Positions 53,519 to 62,523 of a stretch of 62,746 nucleotides of DNA are shown here, piece by piece. Position 1 is the stretch's first letter. Each line of letters begins with the position of its first letter. Made by a program: the position numbers and the translations under genes. This DNA is from JAUVUV01 sp964548275 (GTDB lineage Bacteria > Gemmatimonadota > Glassbacteria > GWA2-58-10). The notes beneath the pieces were generated by a model. That model had not been told where the DNA came from, did not search any database, and saw only the letters and a program-made list of their open reading frames with translations. Where the stretch lies: assembly GCA_964548275.1 (NCBI GenBank), contig CAZJQI010000021.1, positions 1-62,746 of the forward strand, read 5' to 3'.

Positions 53519-53656
53519 TTAACAGCTTCCAGGTTCGATCTGTCCCGGCTCCTTACGGGTCAGTTCGGCCAATGCCAGTAATTCTTTTCTGACATCACCC
53601 GCTCAGCCCAGCTTTGCCTTGATCCGAACGATAACTGTAACCTGATTGCCCGCCAT
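53519..53656 (-). pseudogene. Antibiotic-biosynthesis-monooxygenase-like (ABM) gene, broken
   Basis: On the minus strand, AAGGAG and an ATG at 53656 open MAGNQVTVIVRIKAKLG, then an in-frame TGA, then AGDVRKELLALAELTRKEPG and a stop at 53519. The pattern is the start of small ABM-fold proteins (VIARIKAKPG...VRKELLALVE-like). Both the internal stop and the loss of the C-terminal half show that it is dead. Its end touches the TolC terminator. Confidence 0.65.
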
Positions 53657-53900
53657 TGTTGTTCTCCTTCTGAAAAATTATTTGTACTTTATCACCAGCT
53701 TTTGCTAAAATAGCATTTCGGGCAAGATTGGTGAATAATTTTCCTGTCCTGATTTATTGCAAAAAAGCTGAGAATCATATTACACGCCTTGACATAAATA
53801 CATAGGGTAAATAGATTGCACGTGTTTTGGCACTCTTTTAAAAAGGTGAACTCTGACAGCAAAAAATACAGAAGCCTTTGGTGGCTTGAATGGAGGAAAA

Positions 53901-54440
53901 ATGAACAGTAATGTTTCAGACCTGATCTACTCGGTCAAAGCCGGGTTGGTGTTTTTTGTAATGGCTGCGGTGGTACTGGCCCTCGGATGTGGGAAGGACG
54001 AAGTGGTTATTAAAGATGGAAACAAAGTTAAAGTCATGTATGAAGGAACCCTTGCGGATGGTAGTGTATTCGACAAGTCCGAGGAGGATCAGCCGCTGGA
54101 GTTCACCACCGGCAGAGGCGAGATGATTCCCGGTTTCGATAAAGCGGTTCTGGGGATGAAACTCAATGAGAAAAAGGAATTTACGATACCGCCGGAAGAG
54201 GCTTACGGCTTGAGGAACGATACCTGGATCCGGAAAGTTCCACCCTCCTTTTTCCCTGATGATATGACCCCCCAGATTAATATGATGTTAAGCCTCCAGG
54301 ACGAAAGAGGCAGGCCTTTCCCGGGAACTATAACCGAAATCACCGAAGACAGTATAACGATCGATCTCAACCATCCTCTGTCAGGCAAGGAATTGACCTT
54401 TAAGGTCGAGATCATCGGAATCGAACAAGCTGAGAAATAA
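53901..54440 (+). CDS. FKBP-type peptidyl-prolyl isomerase, lipoprotein, SlyD-like
   Basis: About 179 residues from the ATG at 53901 (GGAGG upstream). The N-terminus has a membrane segment and lipobox (LALGC), so the protein is anchored in the envelope. The FKBP part (NKVKVMYEGTLADGSVFDKS, EMIPGFDKAVLGMKLNEKKEF, PEEAYG) is of SlyD type with an insert-in-flap region (ERGRPFPGTITEITEDSITIDLNHPLSG). Known: these are folding catalysts with chaperone activity. No His-rich metal tail is present, unlike E. coli SlyD. Confidence 0.92.
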   Translation: MNSNVSDLIYSVKAGLVFFVMAAVVLALGCGKDEVVIKDGNKVKVMYEGTLADGSVFDKSEEDQPLEFTTGRGEMIPGFDKAVLGMKLNEKKEFTIPPEEAYGLRNDTWIRKVPPSFFPDDMTPQINMMLSLQDERGRPFPGTITEITEDSITIDLNHPLSGKELTFKVEIIGIEQAEK

Positions 54441-54530
54441 CCGGGTCTTTGCGGAAGATGTGAGCGATTAGGCCTTATTTTCAGCTAACGGAGAACGTAC
54501 TGGAATGAAATGGACTTTTTGCAGAATATA

Positions 54531-54563
54531 AAAAGGACCGCTTTACCCAGCGGTCTTTTTTTT
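54531..54563 (+). terminator. Rho-independent terminator after the FKBP gene
   Basis: GACCGC at 54536-54541 pairs with GCGGTC at 54550-54555, extended by A/T pairs, followed by nine T. It lies about 90 bases after the stop. Confidence 0.85.
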
Positions 54564-54577
54564 TCCAGCCTTAACTC

Positions 54578-54667
54578 TCAGGCCAGTGGCTGCCCAAAAA
54601 GGATGAAATAAATCGCCAGGGCGGCAAGCGCTTGGCTGACAATCTGTAACGTTTCGCGAGCATTCAT
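54578..54667 (-). CDS. 29-residue membrane peptide
   Basis: On the minus strand GGAGG lies five bases before an ATG at 54667 that opens MNARETLQIVSQALAALAIY and a further nine residues, FILFGQPLA. It has a short charged start, one hydrophobic helix and no basic tail. It is too short for usual gene calling, but the ribosome site and the hydrophobic pattern support a real small protein. Family unknown; it could also be a leader or toxin-like peptide. Confidence 0.5.
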   Translation of the reverse strand: MNARETLQIVSQALAALAIYFILFGQPLA

Positions 54668-54827
54668 TGTGTCCTCCATGTTTTTTCAATTATTGTTTGA
54701 TGTTTCTATCTAGTAGGACACAATTGTACCGGGTTTGGTTTTAAAAATATTTTCGAATGCTTGACCGCAGCTCTGAAATTTCTCAAGGAGACAAATCAGC
54801 GGTTTTCAAAGGGGAAAGGAGCCTGCC

Positions 54828-55862
54828 ATGTTCGTGAATTATTCATTTTCTCAACATGCTTTTTTCAAGGCCCATCTGCCCGGATTAATCAATCGGATTA
54901 TCTCTGGTAAGTTACGAAACAGCCTGTTCCTGTTCGTATTTTTCAGCTTGCATTCAAGTTTTACACCTGCCCGGGCCGCACAGATGAAACCCGGCCCGAA
55001 TGTGGCCACTGCCGAGCAACTGAAAGTCTACACTGGAGTGAACTCAGCGGAGATGATCGCGGACCAGGAGGCGCGGCAGGCATTCTTACTTTGGGCCAGG
55101 AAAGTAAAACTTTTCTTTGGAGAGGGTGTTGATGGGATCACCCCGGATGAGCAGGTTATCCTCTGCGAGGCGACCGCGGATTACCTCTACTCCCGCTATA
55201 CCCCCACCAGGGTCAATTACCAGCGCGGCTTGCGTCCAATACTCGAAGAAGTGGCGAACAGGGTGATCCGCGGCATTTCCTCGGACCGGGAAAAAGTGCT
55301 CGCCCTGATGCGCTATGTCCGCGATCTCGAGCCAAATCCGGAAAGGAAGGACCTGTTTGCCGGAGGAACCGAGGAGGAGATAATCAAGAAACGCGCCTGG
55401 ACCTGCAACGAAAAGGCCAGATTGTTGATCCGCCTTTACCAGGTAGCGGGCTACCCGGCCCGTTTCGTGGGGCACCATATCGGCGGTCACGCTGTAACCG
55501 AGGTTTATTTCCAGGGGAAATGGGCCTATCTGGATGTACGGGGAAAGTATTTCGTTCATCCCGACGGCAGTTTTGCCACCACATGGGAAATCTGGAATAA
55601 TCCCTCACTGATTACCTCACAGAAAGGTGAGGTATATCTTGAAATGCCGCCTGGATATATTATTGATTCGACCAGGGAGTTGTATTTCCACCCACGGGAG
55701 GTGATCGGCATCAACAATTATCCCATCTCCCGGGCCGGAGATTACGACTACTCCTGGATAATAGACAAAGATTGGGTGGAAAAGTGCGGCTACAGCAGAA
55801 TCCAGGCGGACTACATGAAAGTGCGCGCCCTTGTTTTCGGCCTCACGACCCCGGGCAATTAA
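54828..55862 (+). CDS. Exported transglutaminase-like protein
   Basis: A 344-residue protein with a signal region (hydrophobic 30-50, ending ARAAQ) and a transglutaminase-like domain. The catalytic Cys is in KRAWTCNEKARLLIRLYQ, the His in GGHAVTEVYFQGKWAYLD and the Asp in the following LDVRGKYF. Known: such proteins are peptidases or amidases of the papain-like fold as often as cross-linkers. AAAGGAG precedes the ATG. It is followed by a two-way terminator. Confidence 0.85.
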   Translation: MFVNYSFSQHAFFKAHLPGLINRIISGKLRNSLFLFVFFSLHSSFTPARAAQMKPGPNVATAEQLKVYTGVNSAEMIADQEARQAFLLWARKVKLFFGEGVDGITPDEQVILCEATADYLYSRYTPTRVNYQRGLRPILEEVANRVIRGISSDREKVLALMRYVRDLEPNPERKDLFAGGTEEEIIKKRAWTCNEKARLLIRLYQVAGYPARFVGHHIGGHAVTEVYFQGKWAYLDVRGKYFVHPDGSFATTWEIWNNPSLITSQKGEVYLEMPPGYIIDSTRELYFHPREVIGINNYPISRAGDYDYSWIIDKDWVEKCGYSRIQADYMKVRALVFGLTTPGN

Positions 55863-55927
55863 TAGATATATCTGATATATTCATTATCATTTCAGCAATT
55901 GGAGAAACTTAAAAGAGCAACAAAACT

Positions 55928-55968
55928 AAAAAGGGACGGCGTTTCAACTTCGCGCGCCATCCCTTTTT
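55928..55968. terminator. Bidirectional terminator between convergent genes
   Basis: AAAAAGGGACGGCG at 55928-55941 pairs with CGCCATCCCTTTTT at 55955-55968 with one mismatch; A run and T run on the two sides serve both strands. It separates the transglutaminase gene from galactokinase. Confidence 0.85.
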
Positions 55969-55992
55969 AAACCAGTGTACCTTTTACCTGAA

Positions 55993-57159
55993 TTACAGCT
56001 TTTCAGAGCTAACACCGTCCTCGGGCTGTGTTACGTAAAATTTAGGCATGATTCTCGTACTTTTTTTGTACATGCTGCCCACTTTCTGCTTGAATTCCTC
56101 CACCCGGTTTCGCATCACCAGGTTGATCGTGCAGCCCCCGAAACCCGCGCCTGTCATCCTGGCACCCAGTACCCCGTGCACCATCCGGGCCAGGTCCACG
56201 AGCAGATCGAGTTCCTTGCAACTGACTTCGTAGTCGTTCTTGCAGCTTTCGTGGCTCAAGTTCATCAACTCCCCGAAAAACGCCATATCGGGCTTTTTAA
56301 GCGCTTCCACAGCACGCAGAACCCTTTTATTCTCGGTGATCACGTGCCGGCACCTGCGAAAAATTACCGGGTCCAGTTTCTCCCGGTTGATAATCAGCAA
56401 GCCCTCTTCCACGTCTCTCAGGCTGCGCATGGATTTGTTGATCGAGGAAAAAAACCGCCTTCCGCGCTCACACTGTTTCTGCCTCTGATGGTATTCAGTG
56501 GCCCCCAGGCCGCGTTCCACTCCGCTGTCTGCAATGACAAAAACCAGCTCATCTGCCGGGATTGGAATGGCTTCATAATCCAGGCTGCGGCAATCCAGGA
56601 ACAGGCCGTGTCCCCGGCGTCCCATTCGGATGGAAAACTGATCCATGATCCCGCAGTTCACACCGACAAAATGGTTCTCTGCCCTCCGGCAGAGTTTTAT
56701 CTGCTCCCAGGCTTCAAGGCTGAATCTGAAAAGGGCCGAACAAGCCTCACTCACAGCCATCTCGAGCGATGCCGAACTACTCAGGCCACTGGCGATAGGG
56801 ATATCTCCACCGATCACTGCATCGAACCCCTCCACCGGGCTGTCTCGCTCTATCAACTCCTTGGCCACACCCTTGACATAATCTGACCAGTGATGGCTGC
56901 GTTTCAATTTATCAAGGCTGAACTCGCTCATCTCGTTATAGGTGGTGGAATATATTCTGACCTGCCTTTTACCGTTCTTTGCAGCAACCAGATGAGTGCT
57001 GCAATTTATCGCCGCCGGGAAGACAAAACCCTCGTTATAGTCCGTATGCTCCCCGATAATATTGACCCGAGCCGGCGATTTAATCGCGTACTCCGGATTC
57101 CGGTTGAACAGCCCAGTGAATTTCCCGATTTCGGCATTATATTTTTTGGTCTGATCCAT
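55993..57159 (-). CDS. galK: Galactokinase
   Basis: About 388 residues from the ATG at 57159 (AGGCGGA right before it; the frame is open to 57243). The galactokinase signature ARVNIIGEHTDYNEGFVFP, the ATP-binding motif GLSSSASLEMAV, DQFSIRMG and the C-terminal RMTGAGFGGCTINLV are all present. Known: GalK phosphorylates galactose at C1 in the Leloir pathway. No other gal genes are nearby; the SSF symporter at 58577-60766 might supply the sugar, which is only a guess from proximity. Confidence 0.93.
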   Translation of the reverse strand: MDQTKKYNAEIGKFTGLFNRNPEYAIKSPARVNIIGEHTDYNEGFVFPAAINCSTHLVAAKNGKRQVRIYSTTYNEMSEFSLDKLKRSHHWSDYVKGVAKELIERDSPVEGFDAVIGGDIPIASGLSSSASLEMAVSEACSALFRFSLEAWEQIKLCRRAENHFVGVNCGIMDQFSIRMGRRGHGLFLDCRSLDYEAIPIPADELVFVIADSGVERGLGATEYHQRQKQCERGRRFFSSINKSMRSLRDVEEGLLIINREKLDPVIFRRCRHVITENKRVLRAVEALKKPDMAFFGELMNLSHESCKNDYEVSCKELDLLVDLARMVHGVLGARMTGAGFGGCTINLVMRNRVEEFKQKVGSMYKKSTRIMPKFYVTQPEDGVSSEKL

Positions 57160-57354
57160 TCCGCCTGTAAACCTGAACAATGATTGTTCTAAAACAGCAC
57201 TCTTCCGCACTTCCTTCACTAGGCATCCCACTTGAAAATACACCTCAAACTAAAGTTTTAAAGTAGATAAATTCGCCTGCAAAATCAACCTTTACATCTG
57301 CGCGGGAATACTTAATCTTCTCAACCGGTTTCCGAATCCAACCGACAGCCTGCC

Positions 57355-57390
57355 ATAAAAAACCCTTTCCCAACTATGTTCGGGAAAGGG
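57355..57390 (-). terminator. Rho-independent terminator, minus strand
   Basis: The stem 57363-57371 with 57382-57390 (CCCTTTCCC/GGGAAAGGG, nine perfect pairs) has an A run at 57357-57362 on the plus strand, hence a T run on the minus strand. It ends the transcript of the 33-residue peptide gene. Confidence 0.85.
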
Positions 57391-57465
57391 CGTAATATAT
57401 AGATCTTCCCCCTTTTAACCTTTAAGAGGCAAATCCTATCTAATGAAACAGTAAAATCCTATTCT

Positions 57466-57567
57466 TTAAAAAAAGATATAAAGTAAAAGCAGCAGCTCGA
57501 TTGAAAAAAGAAACCCTGCTCCGGTTACCATTTCAATGAACCGCCAAAATGCTTTTTTACGCAACAT
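57466..57567 (-). CDS. 33-residue membrane peptide
   Basis: AAGGAG lies ten bases before the ATG at 57567, which opens a 33-codon frame: a basic start (MLRKKAFWRFIEMV), then a hydrophobic stretch rich in Leu to the end (IELLLLLYIFF). A strong terminator follows 75 bases later, so the gene appears to be a separate small transcript. Function unknown; single-span peptides of this size are often regulators of membrane proteins or toxins. The 300 bases between this gene and 57872 show nothing else. Confidence 0.55.
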   Translation of the reverse strand: MLRKKAFWRFIEMVTGAGFLFSIELLLLLYIFF

Positions 57568-57871
57568 CTCGTGTTTCTCCTTGGATATATTTTCAAGCTT
57601 CATACATCTTTTCAATCTATCGTTAAGGCATTATCCATGCCAAGAGCCAACGTATAATCACTCCGCTGAAAATCATGGATATATGGTTATCTATCTTACG
57701 GCTTAGCTGAAATCCGGTTTATAAGGCAGGAAATAATTGCCGTGTAGGCTGATTTTTTCAGGATCGTGCGATACTGCGGCTTGACAAGTTTATTCACTAA
57801 CGGTACAATAACGCTGATATGTGCCCTGGGCGATCCGAATGGTTCCATACATGCAGACTCAGGATTAACTT

Positions 57872-58450
57872 ATGGTCGAAATCATCTTACTGCTCTTTTC
57901 CCTTGCAGTGCTTGCCTATTTCGGAATTTCCTTTTTTAACAGGTGTAAAAGGAAGAAGCTCGAAAAAAAGCTGGAGAATTATCAAAGGTTGATCGAGCAG
58001 GCTCGCCAGTGCCGCCATAAATATATCATGGCCCTGGAAAAGGCCGAAAACGCCAAGTTACAGATTGATGCGATTGAGACTGAATTGGCCGTGATGAAAT
58101 CCAAGTTAAAAGAATTCCACCTTGACCTTAGAAAGCAGCTTCTGGAACTTCGCCGGTTCCGTTTCAGTGACCTCGACCTCAACTCCGATTTGAAAATGAT
58201 TGAGCAGAAAAAAGTCGCCTTTGCCTCAACCTGGAAAGCTGCTGACTCACTTAAAGGCTCTTATAATGAAAAGCTCGAGGAAGTAAAAACTTTGCGCAAA
58301 ACATTCGCTATTCTTTCGAAAGAATCCAGGGAAAAAACCGAACTATGGCATAATGACAAGAGGATTGTGATGAAAATGTACGGCGAACTCAGGTCAGAGG
58401 TGAAAATCAGCAACCCGAGAGAAGTGCTTCTGAAGAGTGGAAGGGAATAG
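57872..58450 (+). CDS. Membrane-anchored coiled-coil protein
   Basis: A 192-residue protein with an N-terminal membrane segment (about 3-22), then a basic stretch (RCKRKKLEKK) and long charged helices with heptad-like spacing (about 30-95 and 115-160). AGGA precedes the ATG by about nine bases. No family recognised. It stands alone, ended by a hairpin at 58506-58547. Confidence 0.6.
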   Translation: MVEIILLLFSLAVLAYFGISFFNRCKRKKLEKKLENYQRLIEQARQCRHKYIMALEKAENAKLQIDAIETELAVMKSKLKEFHLDLRKQLLELRRFRFSDLDLNSDLKMIEQKKVAFASTWKAADSLKGSYNEKLEEVKTLRKTFAILSKESREKTELWHNDKRIVMKMYGELRSEVKISNPREVLLKSGRE

Positions 58451-58505
58451 CGCCTTTTTCGTGCAATAGAAAAAAATGAGCTCTGTTTAATCCTTTGGAA
58501 ATATT

Positions 58506-58547
58506 ATTATCCCGGCAGCCCGAGCGAAAGGAGGCTACCGGGATAAT
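58506..58547. terminator. Long hairpin between convergent genes
   Basis: ATTATCCCGGCAGCC at 58506-58520 pairs with 58533-58547 with one mismatch. T runs are short on both sides, so termination would be weak or protein-assisted; position between the coiled-coil gene and the symporter supports a two-way terminator. Confidence 0.6.
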
Positions 58548-58576
58548 TATTTAAATCTTGTTAACTTTCTCCTTTT

Positions 58577-60766
58577 TCAAGTCCCGATACCAGCCACGAA
58601 CAGGGTCAGCGCGATTACGAGAATCGTGCCGAGAATCCCCAGCAAAAAACCGTAAGTGTCCTGTTTGGTCCACCTGGTAAATTCAAACTGGGAGTTGGGG
58701 AAAACCTTCACGTGGTCGAAACGGGTGGGATTGGCGTAGGAAAGTTCAACCTCTTTTCTGTCCTTTTCAGGATCCGGGTTCACTGGTGTTTTCATCCGGG
58801 CGTAGAAACGCCCGAGAACGGTTCTGTCCACCGAGCTGGTAAACAGGGAAAAAATCACCATTAACAAAATCGGCAGGATAATCCGGAAAGGCAGCCTGAG
58901 TGTCTCGATCATCGGGTTTGGTAGAGATGCCAGGTCGGCACCAATCCAACTCAGGAAAGCCATCTCGATATTGAAAAAGCCCTGGCCGCTCCGGCTTCCG
59001 TCATTCTGAACCTTTATCCCTTTGGTCCAATAGATCGACTTGGCAGGCGGCTTGGTGGTGATCTCGATCGGTTCGCCAAGCGCCAATGGTTTCGGCTCCA
59101 GTGTTTCGGCAAGTTCGGCCGCGTTCAGTTCTTTCCACTCCGTGATCTCCTGCTGCCTGTGCCAGACGTCGATTTCTTTCGCTTCATACATGCGGACAAT
59201 TTCCTTGGTCCGGGTTGTCGCCAGGTATTTTTCATTTGCGCCCAGGGAGGGATGAACCACGGGTAACAGAATCGGGATGATAAAAAAGAGCAGGGCGCTG
59301 CTGAGAATCGACACCCAGGCTGCAGAGGTACTTGCACGCCGCCAGAACATCGCCACCCAGACCGTGGCCGCAAAGATCACCGGCAACTCCCAGGCCACTT
59401 TCAACTGGTCGAAGATATCATAGTAGTAGATCGAGAAAAACACCCCTCCGGTAATCGCCAGGGCGCTGCAGATGCGCCCTACAAAAACATAGTGTCCCTC
59501 CTGGCGGGCAGGGCTGATCCACCTGTAGAGATTGCGCACCAGCAGGCTGCTGGCCACCAGGATATAGCAACTGGCACTGGACATCAGGGCGGCCATCAGG
59601 GCAACAATCATCAGGCCCACCAGCCCACATCCCACAGGGCCCAGGAGGTCAAGCGTGGCATGGCCCCAAACCAGGTCCGGGTCTGCTATCTCACGGGCAT
59701 AGAGAGTCAGGGCAAGTAATCCGGCCAGGGTCCAGGCGATTGTGAGAAAGCGCTTGATAAAATTTCCTACCATTATCCCCACTCTGGCGCTCATTTCATC
59801 ACGGGCAGACCCGCCGCCGACCACTATCATATGCGGCTGAACCACGATACCCACCAGGTTTATGGTGGTAACGGCCAGCAAGTAATACCAGGTGAAATCG
59901 CTGGCATAAGGCGAGCCAAGGATGTCGAAAAACTCCTCCGGTACCCTCTGGTGCATAATTCTGAACCCGTCCATTATTCCCGCACCTCCGAAACGGGCGC
60001 TGATCTGGTGCAGCCCGAACGGGATGAGGATAAACGAAAGAAGGATGATAAAAATCCCCTGGATGAAATCGGTCAGATAGACTGCTGTCAACCCACCTGC
60101 CCAACTATAAATAAGAACCACAAGGCCGATAAAGACGATCACCATCGTCCCGCTCAGGTAGCTGTACTTCCCGCGCGGATCCAGTTCCCTTAGTTCCGCA
60201 AGTTCCTGCTTTTCCACCTCTGTAAGCAGCTTATAATCCCTGCTCTCGATCTCTTTCATCCGGGTAAACATCCCCAGTTCCCGGCTCTCTTCAACTGTTA
60301 GTTCCTGGGCCGGTTTGGGAGTCAGGGCAAGAATAGTTTTTGAGGCCGCGGAAAAACCGACCGAGAGCCAGACAATAAAGAAAAAAAGGCCGAATATTGC
60401 ATACATTCCCGCCATTGAACGGCTCTGGTAGCGCTCCTCGAAAAAATCGCCCAGTGTCATCATCCGGTAACGCCGGTACCACAGGCCGATAAACCAGTAA
60501 AAGGGGGTACAGAAAAGGTAGTTCAGCACAGTCCAGATTCCGGACAGGCCGCCGGCGAAAGTATTGCGGGCGGTTCCCACCGGACTGTCGATGGAAGTGC
60601 CTGAGCCGAACATGGCAAAAACCTGCAGGATTTTACCGAAAGCCCGGCCGCCCATGAAAAAATCCTCCTGGGTCCTGATCCTTTTCATCGACCAGTAACC
60701 GATTCCAATCACCACTCCGATATACAGCACGATTACTGTCAGATCGGCATGCGCGAGCCCGAACAT
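58577..60766 (-). CDS. Sodium:solute symporter family transporter
   Basis: A 729-residue membrane protein. The first half has the SSF pattern: an N-terminal helix, TQEDFFMGGR, FAMFGSGTSIDSPVGTARN, WYRRYRMMTLGDFFEERY and SWAGGLTAVYLTDFIQG. Known: SSF carriers import sugars, amino acids or vitamins with sodium. Compared with the usual 500-600 residues it carries two extra hydrophilic regions, at about residues 150-205 and 520-620, the second rich in Glu and Pro. GGAAGG precedes the ATG. The substrate is not evident. Confidence 0.88.
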   Translation of the reverse strand: MFGLAHADLTVIVLYIGVVIGIGYWSMKRIRTQEDFFMGGRAFGKILQVFAMFGSGTSIDSPVGTARNTFAGGLSGIWTVLNYLFCTPFYWFIGLWYRRYRMMTLGDFFEERYQSRSMAGMYAIFGLFFFIVWLSVGFSAASKTILALTPKPAQELTVEESRELGMFTRMKEIESRDYKLLTEVEKQELAELRELDPRGKYSYLSGTMVIVFIGLVVLIYSWAGGLTAVYLTDFIQGIFIILLSFILIPFGLHQISARFGGAGIMDGFRIMHQRVPEEFFDILGSPYASDFTWYYLLAVTTINLVGIVVQPHMIVVGGGSARDEMSARVGIMVGNFIKRFLTIAWTLAGLLALTLYAREIADPDLVWGHATLDLLGPVGCGLVGLMIVALMAALMSSASCYILVASSLLVRNLYRWISPARQEGHYVFVGRICSALAITGGVFFSIYYYDIFDQLKVAWELPVIFAATVWVAMFWRRASTSAAWVSILSSALLFFIIPILLPVVHPSLGANEKYLATTRTKEIVRMYEAKEIDVWHRQQEITEWKELNAAELAETLEPKPLALGEPIEITTKPPAKSIYWTKGIKVQNDGSRSGQGFFNIEMAFLSWIGADLASLPNPMIETLRLPFRIILPILLMVIFSLFTSSVDRTVLGRFYARMKTPVNPDPEKDRKEVELSYANPTRFDHVKVFPNSQFEFTRWTKQDTYGFLLGILGTILVIALTLFVAGIGT

Positions 60767-61019
60767 AGCACCTTCCTTTCGAGTGGCTGATCGCGGGAAA
60801 CGTTAGATCATGGCTAATATCAAGCTTTCGATGCAACCAAAAACAAAATTTACTCTGATAAGTGTCAATTTACAAATACAATCGAAAAACCGGAAAACCC
60901 GACAGGCTGCGGGAAAAGATCTATCGGGTTTTTCAGTTTAATGGAAGTATTAAGTTTATTTCGAAAAAGGCGATTTTCCTTCACCAGGAAACTGCCGGTT
61001 AATTTTCCGAATCAATCTG

Positions 61020-61544
61020 CTAGAAATGCACTATAGAGAAAATATCCATGTCTTTCAGTTTTTCCCTGCCGTTGAGGAAATCAAGTTCCACCAGGAAGGC
61101 CACCCCGGCCAGCTCGGCCCCCTGTTGTCGCAGCAGTTTGCATGTTGCCTGGGCAGTGCCACCGGTTGCCAGCAGATCATCAATCAGCAGAACTTTTTCT
61201 GCCGGGGCAATGGCGTCTTGGTGCATCTCGACACTGTCCGTGCCGTATTCCAGCTCATAAGTAACCGAAACGGTCTCTGCAGGCAGTTTGCCCGGCTTTC
61301 GTATGGGAACCAATCCTGCATTCAAACGGTAGGCCAGAGGTGAGGCAAAAAGGTATCCTCGCGCTTCGATACCGACTACCTTGTCTATTTTACAGTTCTT
61401 ATAATGATCGTAGAATATATCGATTACCTCGGCGAACAGATCGGGTTTTCCAATCAGGGTAGTGATATCCTTGAAAAGGATCCCCTTTTTGGGGAAATCC
61501 GGGACATCACGGATAGCCGCCGCAAGATGTTCGTAGCTTTGCAT
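61020..61544 (-). CDS. apt: Adenine phosphoribosyltransferase
   Basis: A 174-residue protein of typical APRT length. FPKKGILFKDIT at the start, GIEARGYLFASPLAYRL in the middle and the PRPP-binding motif VLLIDDLLATGGTA are diagnostic. Known: it makes AMP from adenine and PRPP in purine salvage. AAGGAG lies before the ATG. It may be co-transcribed with the M23 peptidase gene 48 bases upstream. Confidence 0.96.
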   Translation of the reverse strand: MQSYEHLAAAIRDVPDFPKKGILFKDITTLIGKPDLFAEVIDIFYDHYKNCKIDKVVGIEARGYLFASPLAYRLNAGLVPIRKPGKLPAETVSVTYELEYGTDSVEMHQDAIAPAEKVLLIDDLLATGGTAQATCKLLRQQGAELAGVAFLVELDFLNGREKLKDMDIFSIVHF

Positions 61545-61592
61545 GGATGCTCCTTTTTTTATATTTTGCCCTATCTTTCGACAGGCCGCATT

Positions 61593-62189
61593 TCAGAGTT
61601 TTCTAAGTTTAGGCATCAGGAGAAAAGGGTCGAAATGCCGCCCGTGCTTCCTGGTTTCGAAATGAAGGTGGGAGCCGGTTGTGCGGCCCGAGGCTCCCAT
61701 CAAGGCAATCACCTGCCCACGATTTATCCTGTCGCCCCGCTGGAGGAGCAGGCGCGAGCAATGGCCGTAGTAGGTTGTCAAACCCTTGCTGTGATCGATT
61801 ATCAGCAGGAGCCCATAGCCGCTTCTCCTACCGCTGAATATTACTTTGCCTGCGCCGGCGGCATGAATCGGTGTGCCAATTTCTCCATCGAAGTCCACCC
61901 CTGTGTGGAAAGTGCGCATCCCATCCAGAGGATCCTTACGGTCACCGTAGTAAGAGGTAATCCGGGCGGTGGTGATAATCGGCAGAGGCCAGATGAGACG
62001 GTAGTCAGATTTATCAAACCTCACCTGCCTGGCCACAGAAGGCGTCGTTTTTCCAATGCCGCAACCTGAAAGCCCCACTGAAACCGGCACAAACCAGGCT
62101 AAAAGAAAGTATTTGCTTCCGAGTCTGAGGCCGAATTTCAGAGGATTCAAGTTAATCAATCCTTTTATTGCCAAGGAAGCACAGGGCAC
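61593..62189 (-). CDS. M23-family peptidase, probable lipoprotein
   Basis: A 198-residue protein with a signal (hydrophobic 25-40) ending in lipobox LSGC. The LytM/M23 domain has the zinc ligands in FHTGVDFDG, HCSRLLL and SHLHFETR, so the catalytic set H...D, H, HxH is complete. Known: M23 enzymes cut peptidoglycan cross-links or activate amidases. The N-terminal 25 residues before the signal look unusual and the true start may be a later non-ATG codon. Confidence 0.88.
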   Translation of the reverse strand: MPCASLAIKGLINLNPLKFGLRLGSKYFLLAWFVPVSVGLSGCGIGKTTPSVARQVRFDKSDYRLIWPLPIITTARITSYYGDRKDPLDGMRTFHTGVDFDGEIGTPIHAAGAGKVIFSGRRSGYGLLLIIDHSKGLTTYYGHCSRLLLQRGDRINRGQVIALMGASGRTTGSHLHFETRKHGRHFDPFLLMPKLRKL

Positions 62190-62244
62190 AGAGCAAGAAC
62201 CTGTCGTCTATTTTAACAGCTTAATAAACATGAAAAGGGGAGTT

Positions 62245-62523
62245 TCAGTATCCAATGCCGAAGACCTTGAAATTGCCCTGGGGTTCCTCCACGAACGACT
62301 TGACACTTCTAACATGGGCATAACCCGGTCCACGTCCTGCCCTGAAAAGAAAAGATTTGACAGCCTTTTTCGTGCCTTCGGCTACAATCTCGACATCTCC
62401 GTTCGGCAGGTTCCTTGCATACCCGGTCACTGGATATTCCTGGGCCAGCCGGCAGGTAAAATAACGGAATCCGACACCCTGTACCATACCGCTAACCACC
62501 ATTCGCTCTCGGTATTCCGCCAT
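62245..62523 (-). CDS. acyP: Acylphosphatase
   Basis: A 92-residue protein of family length. SGMVQGVGFRYFT carries the catalytic Arg and GYARNLPNGDVEIVAEG the catalytic Asn. Known: it hydrolyses acyl phosphates such as carbamoyl phosphate. GGAGAT precedes the ATG. The remaining bases to the end of the window (62524-62746) show no gene, only a 7-bp hairpin near 62672-62692. Confidence 0.95.
   Translation of the reverse strand: MAEYRERMVVSGMVQGVGFRYFTCRLAQEYPVTGYARNLPNGDVEIVAEGTKKAVKSFLFRAGRGPGYAHVRSVKSFVEEPQGNFKVFGIGY

Noticed and set aside
53519..53656. Selenocysteine at the internal TGA of the ABM-like gene
   Set aside because: ABM proteins have no Cys or Sec at this place, and the frame is also truncated at its 3' end.
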